Origin: Stappia sp. MMSF_3263
GTDB taxonomy: Bacteria > Pseudomonadota > Alphaproteobacteria > Rhizobiales > Stappiaceae
Reading direction: 5' to 3'
DNA: 64,000 bases
Assembly (NCBI RefSeq): GCF_030733745.1
Contig: NZ_JASHIK010000004.1
Span: 205,603-269,602, forward strand
The translations under genes and the position numbers were made by a program. This document shows, piece by piece, positions 8,134-16,200 of the stretch. The first letter of the stretch is position 1, and each line of letters starts with the position of its first letter. The notes beneath the pieces were generated by a model. It saw only the letters and a program-made list of their open reading frames with translations, did no database searches and had not been told where the DNA came from.

Positions 8134-9567
8134 GTGCGTTCACGCCAACCTTTCCAGGAAGAGATAATCGTCTTGCAGCGCCATGAGCCGCAGTCCCTTC
8201 TACTTCATCTGCGCCGGACGATCGCGCTCGCCCTGCCGATCATCATCGCCCGGGCAGCCCTGGTCGTCATGTTCACTGTCGATACGGTCATGGTTGGACG
8301 GGCAGGAGCTGCCGAGCTTGCCTATTTCGGCCTTGGTGTTGCGCCTCAACTGACCTTGATGCTGATCGCCGTTGGGGCATTGCAGGCAACGGCGGTCCTT
8401 GCCTCGCAGGCGCTGGGCGCGGGCGATGCCAGGCGTGCCGGAGCGATCCTGCGGGCGGCCCTTGCCCATGCCGTGGCCATGGGGTTTGCGGTGCTTGTGC
8501 TTTCGGCCTTCGCCGAGACCTTCTTCCTCGGCACGGGCCAGACGCGCGAACTGGCGGCGGGCGCGGCGCGGGTGTCGCTTGCCTTCGGCTACGGCATGCC
8601 CGGCATTCTCCTGTTCGTCGCCTGCAACCTGTTTCTGGAGGCGACCGGCCGCCCGAAAACGGGCATGGCCATCATGCTCGCCGCCAACCTTCTCAATATC
8701 CCCCTCAACATGATCTTCGGCTTCGGCTGGGGAGGCCTTGTCGCACCGATGGGGGCGGAGGGAGTGATGCTGGCGAGCAGTCTTGCCCGCTCTTTCGCCG
8801 GCCTCACGGTGCTGGCAATCCTGGTCGATCAGGCGCGTCGCGACGATGCCTTCCAGATCCTGCCGAGCCGGAAGTTCGGGCCTGCATTCGCCGGAATGTG
8901 GTTCGATCCCGATGCACGCCTGCTCCGCCGTCTTGGTCTTCCCATGGGTCTTGCGCAGGGCGTGGAAAGTGCCGCTTTCGCCACGGTGGTGATGATGGCC
9001 GGACGGCTCGGGACAGCGGAACTTGCGGCCTATCAAACGACGATGACCCTGGTCACGCTGACATTCATGATGGCGATCGGCACGGCCGGTGCGACGGCGA
9101 TCAGGGTTGGCCGCGCCTTTGGTGAGCGCGACGGCGCGAACATCGGGCGCGCCGGTTGGGCCGGCATCCTGGTCGGGGCCCTGTGGCCGGTTCCGGTCGC
9201 GCTCTTCTTCTTCAGCGCACCCGAGATGGCGGCTCTCGCCGTGACATCCGATCCTGCAACCGTCGCCGCCGCCGGCAGGGCGCTTTTCATAGCGGGCTTC
9301 ATGCTCTCCGTCGACGCGGCGATGGCGGTCGCAATCGGTGCCTTGCGCGGGCTTGGCGACGTCTGGTGGCCGACGCTGCTGCAGATCGGTGCCTTCTGGC
9401 TCGTGGCGATCCCTTGCGCCTACGTGACGGCGATTGCCCTGAGGCTTGGTGCAAGCGGGCTGATCGGCGGACTGATTGCCGGGATCATCGTTTCCTTCAC
9501 CGGCCTGGCGCTCCGTTTCCGCTACCAGGTGGCGCGTCATGCCACCGGGCCCGCGTCGCTCGGGTGA
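8134..9567 (+). CDS. MATE family multidrug/toxin exporter
   Basis: A polytopic inner-membrane antiporter of the MATE (MatE) family, about 12 hydrophobic segments over 477 residues. Family-like stretches are TVDTVMVGRAGAAELAYFGLG near the N-terminus and, in the second half, a related repeat around GRLGTAELAAYQTTMTLVTL. The true start is uncertain: GTG 8134 has no clear ribosome-binding site, while TTG 8173 follows AGGAAG at a usable distance and would give 464 residues. The substrate is unknown. It sits between pckA and chvI, two genes that are direct neighbours in many rhizobia, so it is likely an insertion in this lineage. Confidence 0.87.
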   Translation: MRSRQPFQEEIIVLQRHEPQSLLLHLRRTIALALPIIIARAALVVMFTVDTVMVGRAGAAELAYFGLGVAPQLTLMLIAVGALQATAVLASQALGAGDARRAGAILRAALAHAVAMGFAVLVLSAFAETFFLGTGQTRELAAGAARVSLAFGYGMPGILLFVACNLFLEATGRPKTGMAIMLAANLLNIPLNMIFGFGWGGLVAPMGAEGVMLASSLARSFAGLTVLAILVDQARRDDAFQILPSRKFGPAFAGMWFDPDARLLRRLGLPMGLAQGVESAAFATVVMMAGRLGTAELAAYQTTMTLVTLTFMMAIGTAGATAIRVGRAFGERDGANIGRAGWAGILVGALWPVPVALFFFSAPEMAALAVTSDPATVAAAGRALFIAGFMLSVDAAMAVAIGALRGLGDVWWPTLLQIGAFWLVAIPCAYVTAIALRLGASGLIGGLIAGIIVSFTGLALRFRYQVARHATGPASLG

Positions 9568-9680
9568 GGGGGCCGCGTGCCCGGTGTCCTTCCGTCTCGC
9601 CATAATTTATGCGCATTTGGACCGCCTAGGCTGGTAAACCAAGATGATGCAACAAGAAGAATGGGATCAGGGCTGCCATC

Positions 9681-10379
9681 ATGCCGACGATCGCGCTTGT
9701 AGACGATGACCGCAATATCCTGACCTCCGTGTCGATCGCGCTGGAAAGCGAGGGTTATCGTGTCCACACCTATACGGACGGATCCTCCGCACTTGACCGG
9801 CTGATCACGGATCCGCCGGATCTTGCCATCTTCGATATCAAGATGCCGCGCATGGACGGCATGGAACTCCTGCGCCGGTTGCGGCAGAAGTCGGACCTGC
9901 CGGTCATCTTCCTGACCTCGAAGGACGACGAGATCGATGAGCTCTTCGGGCTGAAGATGGGCGCCGACGATTTCATCCGCAAACCCTTCTCGCAGCGGCT
10001 TCTGGTCGAGCGCGTCAAGGCGGTCTTGCGCCGCGTCCAGCCACGCGATCCTACGGCAACCAAGTCGGAGAGCGACAAGCTTCTGGAACGGGGCGACCTT
10101 GTCATGGACCAGGAGCGGCACACGTCGACCTGGAAGGGGCAGCCGGTGACGCTGACCGTCACGGAGTTCCTCATCCTCTACGCGCTTGCGCACCGCCCTG
10201 GCGTGGTCAAGAGCCGCAATGCCCTGATGGATGCGGCCTATGACGATCAGGTCTATGTGGACGACCGGACCATCGATAGCCATATCAAGCGGCTGCGGAA
10301 GAAGTTCAAGCTGGTGGATGACAGTTTCGACATGATCGAGACGCTCTACGGCGTGGGATACCGCTTCCGGGAAGGGTAG
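9681..10379 (+). CDS. chvI: Response regulator ChvI
   Basis: An OmpR-type response regulator (232 residues): receiver domain with phospho-acceptor Asp52 ([12 protein letters not shown]), Thr in FLTSKDD and Lys in RKPFS, then a winged-helix DNA-binding domain ending [12 protein letters not shown]. The N-terminus [20 protein letters not shown] is characteristic of ChvI/ExoI. With ChvG it controls acid and envelope-stress responses, exopolysaccharide and motility in rhizobia. The histidine kinase gene follows by 76 bp and the PTS regulator genes follow after that, the conserved order. Confidence 0.95.
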   Translation: MPTIALVDDDRNILTSVSIALESEGYRVHTYTDGSSALDRLITDPPDLAIFDIKMPRMDGMELLRRLRQKSDLPVIFLTSKDDEIDELFGLKMGADDFIRKPFSQRLLVERVKAVLRRVQPRDPTATKSESDKLLERGDLVMDQERHTSTWKGQPVTLTVTEFLILYALAHRPGVVKSRNALMDAAYDDQVYVDDRTIDSHIKRLRKKFKLVDDSFDMIETLYGVGYRFREG

Positions 10380-10455
10380 GCAGGAAGACCTGCCTTTGGC
10401 ATTTTGGGGCGGATTGACCGCACAGGGCGGGAGGAGACCGCACCGGGGAAGGTGA

Positions 10456-12297
10456 ATGGCACTAGAGGTGGAGACGGGCGCCCAGGCCGGCGAGACGCCG
10501 CGCCACGAGGCCGGGCCTGACGCGCAGCCTGCGGCCGAGCGCGTGTCCGGCCTGAGGTCGCTCGGCCAGCGCCGCTTGCGCCGGCGCCTGCGCTCGCGCA
10601 TTGGCGGCGCCATCGGTCCCTATCTCACCTCCTCGCTGACGCGTCGCATTCTCGTTCTCAATCTTGCCGGCCTGTGTGCCCTTGTCGGCGGCATTCTCTA
10701 TCTCAACCAGTTCCGCGCCGGTCTGATCGACGCGCGCACCCAGAGCCTCCTGACCCAGGGCGAGATCATCGCCGGGGCGATTGCCGCCTCCGCGACGGTG
10801 GAGACCGACGGGCTGATGGTCGATCCGGAGCAGTTGTTGCAACTGCAGGCCGGCGAGAGTATCTCGCCGACCGACGGATCGCGGCTCATCGACTTTCCCA
10901 TCAATCCCGAGCGTGTCGCGCCGGTCCTGCGCCGGTTGATCTCTCCGACCCGCACGCGGGCCCGGATCTACGATCCCGAAGGCATTCTGATCCTGGACTC
11001 GCGCCATCTTTATGCGCGCGGCCAGATCCTGCGCTTCGACCTGCCGCCGCCGACGACGGAGGAGCCGGGGCTCTGGGACAAGTTCTGGGCCGATGTCAAA
11101 CTCTGGTTCCGGCGTGGTGACCTGCCGCTATACGAGGAGATCGGGGCCGGCAACGGCCGCGCCTATCCGGAGGTCGAGGCGGCGCTGGCGGGCTCCCCGG
11201 CAAGCGTCGTTCGGGTGTCGCCGCGCGGCGAGTTGATCGTCTCCGTCGCGGTTCCGGTGCAGCGGTTCCGGGCCGTGCTCGGTTCCTTGCTGCTGTCGAC
11301 GCAAGGCGGTGATATCGACGCGATCGTGCGGGCGGAGCGGGTCGGCATCGTCCGGGTGTTTCTGGTTGCGGCGACGGTGACCATGGTGCTCTCGATCCTG
11401 CTTGCCGGAACGATCGCCGGTCCTGTCCGCCGGCTTGCGGCGGCGGCCGAGCGGGTGCGCCGGGGCATCAAGTCCCGCGAGGAGATCCCGCAGTTCTCGG
11501 AGCGCCGCGACGAGATCGGCCATCTTGCGCGCGCGCTGCGCGACATGACCAACGCGCTCTACAATCGCATGGATGCGATCGAGACCTTTGCGGCCGATGT
11601 CGCCCATGAGTTGAAAAATCCGCTGACATCGCTGCGCAGCGCCGTCGAGACCTTGCCTCTCGCCCGGCAACCGGAGGCCCGGGAGCGGCTGATGGAGGTC
11701 ATCCAGCATGACGTGCGCCGCCTCGACCGCCTGATCACCGACATCTCCGACGCCTCGCGGCTGGATGCGGAACTGGCCCGTACCGACGCCGAGCCGGTCG
11801 ATGTCTCCGCACTGCTTCTCGGGGTCGCCGATCTGGCAAACGAGCGCGCGAATGCGGACGATGCGCGGGTCGAGGTGTTGCTGCACCCCACGCGCCGCGA
11901 CCATCCCTACCGTGTGCTGGGCCATGACAGCCGGCTCGGGCAGGTGATCAACAACCTGATCGACAACGCCCGATCGTTCTCCCCGCCCGGTGGCAAGGTT
12001 GTCATCCAGGCGAGCCGCACCGCCGACATGGTCGAGATCACCGTCGACGACGAAGGGCCGGGGGTGCGGCCCGAGCTGCAAGACCGCATCTTCGAGCGCT
12101 TCTATACCGACCGTCCCGAAGCCGAAGGGTTCGGCAACAATTCCGGTCTCGGCCTGTCCATCTCCAGGCAGATCGTCGAGGCACATCGCGGCACGATTTC
12201 GGTCGTCAATCGCGAGAAGAAGGTCACGGGCACGGGCGAGACCCGTGTCGAGGGTGCCCGCTTCGTCGTGCGGCTGCCGGCGGAGACGCGCGGATGA
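10456..12297 (+). CDS. chvG: Sensor histidine kinase ChvG (ExoS)
   Basis: An inner-membrane sensor kinase of 613 residues. After a basic cytoplasmic N-terminus, TM1 lies about residues 68-85, followed by a periplasmic domain of roughly 230 residues, TM2 (about 296-315, VFLVAATVTMVLSILLAG), HAMP, an H-box with His384 (AADVAHELKNPLTSL), and the ATPase domain with N, G1 (DDEGPGV) and G2 (NSGLGLSI) boxes. The periplasmic domain in rhizobia interacts with the repressor ExoR; no exoR is in the window. Its stop overlaps the hprK start by 4 nt (ATGA), which ties the two-component system to the PTS genes. Confidence 0.95.
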   Translation: MALEVETGAQAGETPRHEAGPDAQPAAERVSGLRSLGQRRLRRRLRSRIGGAIGPYLTSSLTRRILVLNLAGLCALVGGILYLNQFRAGLIDARTQSLLTQGEIIAGAIAASATVETDGLMVDPEQLLQLQAGESISPTDGSRLIDFPINPERVAPVLRRLISPTRTRARIYDPEGILILDSRHLYARGQILRFDLPPPTTEEPGLWDKFWADVKLWFRRGDLPLYEEIGAGNGRAYPEVEAALAGSPASVVRVSPRGELIVSVAVPVQRFRAVLGSLLLSTQGGDIDAIVRAERVGIVRVFLVAATVTMVLSILLAGTIAGPVRRLAAAAERVRRGIKSREEIPQFSERRDEIGHLARALRDMTNALYNRMDAIETFAADVAHELKNPLTSLRSAVETLPLARQPEARERLMEVIQHDVRRLDRLITDISDASRLDAELARTDAEPVDVSALLLGVADLANERANADDARVEVLLHPTRRDHPYRVLGHDSRLGQVINNLIDNARSFSPPGGKVVIQASRTADMVEITVDDEGPGVRPELQDRIFERFYTDRPEAEGFGNNSGLGLSISRQIVEAHRGTISVVNREKKVTGTGETRVEGARFVVRLPAETRG

Positions 12298-12794
12298 CCG
12301 ATGAGGCGGCGCATGCCTCATGCGTTCTTGCAGGCACCGCCGGCGTGCTGCTGCGCGGCGCGTCGGGGTCCGGCAAGTCGAGGCTTGGCTGGCGCATTGT
12401 CGAAGAGGCACAGGCGCGTGGCTGGCTTGGCCTGCATGTGGCGGATGACCGTGTTCACCTTCGGCCGCGAAACGGGCGACTGATCGCATCATGTCCGTCG
12501 CCGATTGCCGGGCTGTGGGAATTGCGCGGCGAGGGCATCGTGAAGGTGGCCTGGGAGACGCGCGCCGTCGTTCGCCTGGTGATCGATCTTCTGCCGGACG
12601 TGGAGATCGATCGGCTGCCGGACGTGAATGAGCGAACAGTCCGCCTGCACGGGGTCGACCTTGCAAGGCTGGCACTGCCGTGTGGCGTTGACGGAGGCGG
12701 GGTCTTGCGGATTCTGCGCGCGCTCGAGGGGCTGCAGGATGCGGATTGCGGCGCGCCGGCCACGGCAAGTCTGGGGATGGAAGGCCACTTGTGA
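12294..12794 (+). CDS. hprK: HPr kinase/phosphorylase, short alphaproteobacterial form
   Basis: Phosphorylates (and dephosphorylates) a serine of HPr. At 166 residues it contains only the C-terminal catalytic domain of the canonical 310-residue enzyme, as usual in Alphaproteobacteria. The P-loop GASGSGKS lies at residues 22-29, followed by VADDRVHL and by PIAGLWELRGEGIV, equivalent to the HprK signature (K/R-G-x-G-I). It is translationally coupled to chvG. The HPr substrate is encoded two genes downstream. Confidence 0.93.
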   Translation: MTDEAAHASCVLAGTAGVLLRGASGSGKSRLGWRIVEEAQARGWLGLHVADDRVHLRPRNGRLIASCPSPIAGLWELRGEGIVKVAWETRAVVRLVIDLLPDVEIDRLPDVNERTVRLHGVDLARLALPCGVDGGGVLRILRALEGLQDADCGAPATASLGMEGHL

Positions 12795-13007
12795 CGAAAA
12801 ACCCGGCACGCACCGCCGATTTTTCTTGCGCTGTGCCGCTGCCTTGCGGACATTGGGCGCCCGGCGGGGAAAACCTCCTGGGCAGGGTACATACCGCCGT
12901 GCGAGGGCCCGCGGATCGCTTGGATCTCGACAGGATGCCGCTCTGCCGGACGGCGGGTGCAGGTTTCCGGGCATGGCTCGAACGGACGGACAAATGACGG
13001 ACAGGGC

Positions 13008-13412
13008 ATGATAGGTCTCGTACTCGTCACGCACGGACGGTTGGCGGAAGAATTCAAATCGGCGCTGGAACATGTGGTGGGGCCGCAGGAGCGGATCGGC
13101 ACGATCTGCATCGGTCCTGACGACGACATGGAACAACGCCGGCAGGACATCCTTGCTGCTGTCGAGGATGTCAACGACGGGTCGGGCGTCGTTCTGCTGA
13201 CGGACATGTTCGGCGGAACGCCGTCGAACCTGGCGATTTCCGTTATGGACGGAACCAATATCGAAGTGATCGCCGGGGTAAACCTCCCCATGCTGATCAA
13301 GCTGGCGAGCGTGCGCGGTGAAAGCGTGATCGCCGAGGCCGTCGACGAGGCGCGCAAGGCTGGCCAGAAATACATCTCCGTTGCAAGCCAGGTGCTCTCC
13401 GGCCAAGGATGA
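13008..13412 (+). CDS. PTS EIIA component, mannose type, regulatory
   Basis: A 134-residue EIIA domain of the mannose/sorbose family, started at ATG 13008 (MIGLVLVTHGRLAEEF). The phosphorylatable residue is His9. DMFGGTPSN is the second conserved motif. There is no EIIB, EIIC or EIID nearby, so it cannot transport sugar; in Alphaproteobacteria this protein is the terminal phosphoryl acceptor of a regulatory PTS. It overlaps the HPr gene by 4 nt and lies 213 bp after hprK. That gap contains no convincing gene. Confidence 0.92.
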   Translation: MIGLVLVTHGRLAEEFKSALEHVVGPQERIGTICIGPDDDMEQRRQDILAAVEDVNDGSGVVLLTDMFGGTPSNLAISVMDGTNIEVIAGVNLPMLIKLASVRGESVIAEAVDEARKAGQKYISVASQVLSGQG

Positions 13413-13705
13413 AGATGAGCCAGATCGACGTAACCGGCCTCACCCGTGACCTGCGCATTGTCAATCGCCGCGGCCTCCACGCCCGCGCTTCCGCCAAGCT
13501 CGTGAAGCTTGTCGAGACCTTCGATGCGGATGTGGTCGTGATGAAGGACGGGCAGTCGGTCGGGGGAACCTCGATCATGGGCCTGATGATGCTGGCTGCA
13601 AGCCCGGGCTGTTCGATCCGCGTCAGCACCTCCGGCGCTGAAGCGGAGGCGGCCCTCGCCGCGATCGCCGAACTGGTCGAAAACGGTTTCGGCGAAACGG
13701 ACTGA
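13409..13705 (+). CDS. Phosphocarrier protein HPr
   Basis: A 98-residue HPr. His24 in NRRGLHARASAKLV is the residue phosphorylated by enzyme I. Ser55 in GGTSIMGLMML corresponds to Ser46 of Gram-positive HPr and is the probable target of HprK. It overlaps the EIIA gene by 4 nt (ATGA). It carries an N-terminal extension of about 10 residues compared with E. coli HPr. Enzyme I (ptsP) is not in the window. Together with HprK and EIIA it forms the regulatory PTS branch linked to ChvGI. Confidence 0.95.
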   Translation: MKMSQIDVTGLTRDLRIVNRRGLHARASAKLVKLVETFDADVVVMKDGQSVGGTSIMGLMMLAASPGCSIRVSTSGAEAEAALAAIAELVENGFGETD

Positions 13706-13805
13706 TCTCGATTTCTTCTTCTCCTGCCGGGATTGCCCTCAAGGGTTTGCGCCAACCGGTCGGCCTGATAAAGTGCGCAGCGGGCACCGTCTCGAAGATC
13801 AATTC

Positions 13806-13831
13806 GCGCCAACCGGCACCACGGTTGGCGC
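13806..13831 (+). repeat. Perfect 10-bp inverted repeat (hairpin) after HPr gene
   Basis: GCGCCAACCG and its exact reverse complement are separated by 6 nt. No T-run follows, so it is not a standard terminator. The left arm plus one G also occurs as a direct copy at 13750-13760. Confidence 0.6.
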
Positions 13832-13901
13832 TGTCACCGGAACCAACAGCGCAGGAACACCGCTTCCAGCCTCCCGGTCCGGCCGGTCAGACAGGTCCCG
13901 C

Positions 13902-14291
13902 ATGACATTCCCGCATACCCCTTCGTTTCGCTTCGGCCGGCTTGCGCCGACGCTTCCGGTTCGCGACATGGCCGTCGCGCTGGCCTTCTACGAAGGCGCC
14001 CTCGGCTTTCGTCGGGTGTTCGAGAACGGCGAGCCCCTCGGCTTCGTCATCCTGCGTCGCGATGAGGCGGAACTGCACCTCTCCCTTCAGCGGAATCACC
14101 GCCCGGTACCCTTCAACGTAATGCATATGATTGTCGGCGATGTCGATGCGATGCACGAGACCTGTAGGCGGTCGGGCATGCGCATCGTCAAGGGCTTGCG
14201 GGTTCATGAATACGGCCTGCGCGCCTTCGTCTTCGCCGACCCCGATGGCAACCGGATCGATGTGGCGGCCCCGATTTCCGATCGGACATAA
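13902..14291 (+). CDS. VOC (glyoxalase/bleomycin-resistance fold) family protein
   Basis: A 129-residue protein with one vicinal-oxygen-chelate module pair: LAPTLPVRDMAVALAFYEGA at the start and VFADPDGNRIDVAAP at the end, as in the glyoxalase/bleomycin-resistance superfamily. It probably acts as a dimer, either as a metal-dependent enzyme or as a ligand-binding resistance protein of the bleomycin type; nothing in the sequence decides between these. Start ATG 13902 gives the normal family length; a longer in-frame start at 13773 is not supported. Confidence 0.83.
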   Translation: MTFPHTPSFRFGRLAPTLPVRDMAVALAFYEGALGFRRVFENGEPLGFVILRRDEAELHLSLQRNHRPVPFNVMHMIVGDVDAMHETCRRSGMRIVKGLRVHEYGLRAFVFADPDGNRIDVAAPISDRT

Positions 14292-14501
14292 AGAAATCTT
14301 TATATCCTTATTGCTTTGTATCGCTGCTCGGCCTATAACCCGGACACGAATGCTGGCGCATCGCGCCGGACACGCGACATTGCCTGCGTCAAGGCCGTTC
14401 GGGCCTGGCGTCGAGCGCCGAGATGGCGGCGCGCTGCGACACTGCGGCGCGCGCCAGCAAGCCGATTAACGAATTCCAACCCAAGTGAGCGGAACATACC
14501 G

Positions 14502-15899
14502 ATGAGCACGGCAACTGATTATTACGTCAAGGATATCTCTCTGGCCGACTACGGTCGCAAGGAGATCGATATCGCTGAAACCGAGATGCCGGGCCTGATG
14601 GCCTGCCGCAAGGAATTCGGCGAAAAGAAGCCGCTCAAGGGCGCGCGCATCGCCGGCTCCCTGCACATGACCATCCAGACGGCCGTGCTCATCGAGACGC
14701 TGGTCGCGCTCGGTGCCGACGTGCGCTGGGCATCCTGCAACATCTTCTCCACCCAGGACCATGCCGCTTCGGCGATTGCCGCGGCCGGCGTCCCGGTCTT
14801 CGCCGAGAAGGGCGAGACCCTGGAAGAGTACTGGGACTATTGCGACCGCATCTTCTTTTTCCCGGAAGGCACGGCCAACATGATCCTCGATGATGGCGGT
14901 GACGCCACCATGTACATCCTGCTCGGTGCCCGCGCCGAAGCAGGCGAGGACGTCCTGTCCAAGCCGGGTTCCGAGGAGGAGACCGTTCTCTTCGCCCAGA
15001 TCCGCAAACGCATGGCTGCGAGCCCCGGCTGGTTCACCAAGCAGCGCGATGCGATCCGCGGCGTCTCAGAGGAGACGACGACGGGCGTCAACCGTCTCTA
15101 TCAGCTCAAGGCCAAGGGGCTGCTTCCCTTCCCGGCGATCAACGTCAACGACAGCGTCACCAAGTCGAAGTTCGACAACAAGTACGGCTGCAAGGAAAGC
15201 CTGGTCGACGGCATCCGCCGTGGCACCGACGTGATGATGGCCGGCAAGACCGCCGTCGTTTGCGGCTATGGCGATGTGGGCAAGGGTTCTGCCGCTTCGC
15301 TGCGCGGCGCCGGCGCCCGCGTCAAGGTCACCGAGGTCGATCCGATCTGTGCGCTGCAGGCGGCGATGGACGGTTTCGAGGTCGTGACGCTGGAGAAGGC
15401 GGCGCCGACCGCCGACATCGTCATCACCACCACCGGCAACAAGGATGTGGTGACGCTCGACCACATGCGCTCGCTCAAGGACATGGCGATCGTCGGCAAT
15501 ATCGGTCACTTCGACAATGAGATCCAGGTCGAGGCCCTGCGCAACTACAAGTGGACGAACATCAAGCCGCAGGTGGACATGATCGAGTTCCCGAACGGCA
15601 ATCGCATGATCCTGCTGTCGGAAGGTCGCCTGCTCAATCTCGGCAATGCCACCGGCCATCCGAGCTTCGTGATGTCGGCCAGCTTCACCAATCAGGTGCT
15701 GGCCCAGATCGAGCTGTGGACGCGCCCGGACCACTACCAGAAGGACGTCTATGTCCTGCCGAAGCATCTGGATGAGCGCGTCGCCCGTCTGCATCTGGCC
15801 AAGCTGGGCGTCGAGCTGACCGAGCTGAGCTCCGAGCAGGCGGCCTATATCGGTGTCGAGACCACGGGCCCCTACAAGCCCGAGCACTACCGCTACTGA
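14502..15899 (+). CDS. ahcY: Adenosylhomocysteinase (S-adenosyl-L-homocysteine hydrolase)
   Basis: Splits S-adenosylhomocysteine into adenosine and homocysteine, removing the product inhibitor of methyltransferases. 465 residues from ATG 14502, the usual proteobacterial length. Motifs include [16 protein letters not shown], the substrate-site stretch [17 protein letters not shown], the NAD-binding loop [13 protein letters not shown], and the C-terminal PYKPEHYRY. It is followed by a strong terminator. The 210-bp upstream leader contains short GC-rich stems but no riboswitch that could be recognised. Confidence 0.97.
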   Translation: MSTATDYYVKDISLADYGRKEIDIAETEMPGLMACRKEFGEKKPLKGARIAGSLHMTIQTAVLIETLVALGADVRWASCNIFSTQDHAASAIAAAGVPVFAEKGETLEEYWDYCDRIFFFPEGTANMILDDGGDATMYILLGARAEAGEDVLSKPGSEEETVLFAQIRKRMAASPGWFTKQRDAIRGVSEETTTGVNRLYQLKAKGLLPFPAINVNDSVTKSKFDNKYGCKESLVDGIRRGTDVMMAGKTAVVCGYGDVGKGSAASLRGAGARVKVTEVDPICALQAAMDGFEVVTLEKAAPTADIVITTTGNKDVVTLDHMRSLKDMAIVGNIGHFDNEIQVEALRNYKWTNIKPQVDMIEFPNGNRMILLSEGRLLNLGNATGHPSFVMSASFTNQVLAQIELWTRPDHYQKDVYVLPKHLDERVARLHLAKLGVELTELSSEQAAYIGVETTGPYKPEHYRY

Positions 15900-15964
15900 T
15901 CCTGCCCGGACCATGCGCGCGGCACTGCCGCATGCATGGGTCCGAAGGCATGCCAAGACTGCCG

Positions 15965-16002
15965 AACGGGGGCTGTGGATGACACGGCCCCCGTTTACTT
16001 TT
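15965..16002 (+). terminator. Rho-independent terminator of ahcY
   Basis: AACGGGGGC (15965-15973) pairs perfectly with GCCCCCGTT (15987-15995); the stem can extend inward to 13 bp with a 5-nt loop. TTTACTTTT follows. Confidence 0.88.
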
Positions 16003-16200
16003 CGGTAACGTACGCTTCTTCGCGATTCGCGTTTGGGTTATGGTCTTTGCGAATCACGCGGTTCGTGAGGCAGAACTGTGATGAGGGCCGTCGGGCCGGG
16101 GCGATGTTGCGTGCCCGTACCGGCTGCCCGGGGGCCGGGAGCGTCAGTTCGCGGCACCGGGTCCCGTGTCGGACCCCAAGCGGCGTAGAGGATCGAACGG

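Noticed and set aside
12795..13007. Small gene between hprK and the EIIA gene
   Set aside because: Short open frames exist but lack ribosome-binding sites and family features.
14292..14501. SAH or SAM riboswitch before ahcY
   Set aside because: The leader has short GC-rich stems, but the conserved loop sequences of known SAH/SAM-II/SAM-SAH motifs could not be identified by eye.
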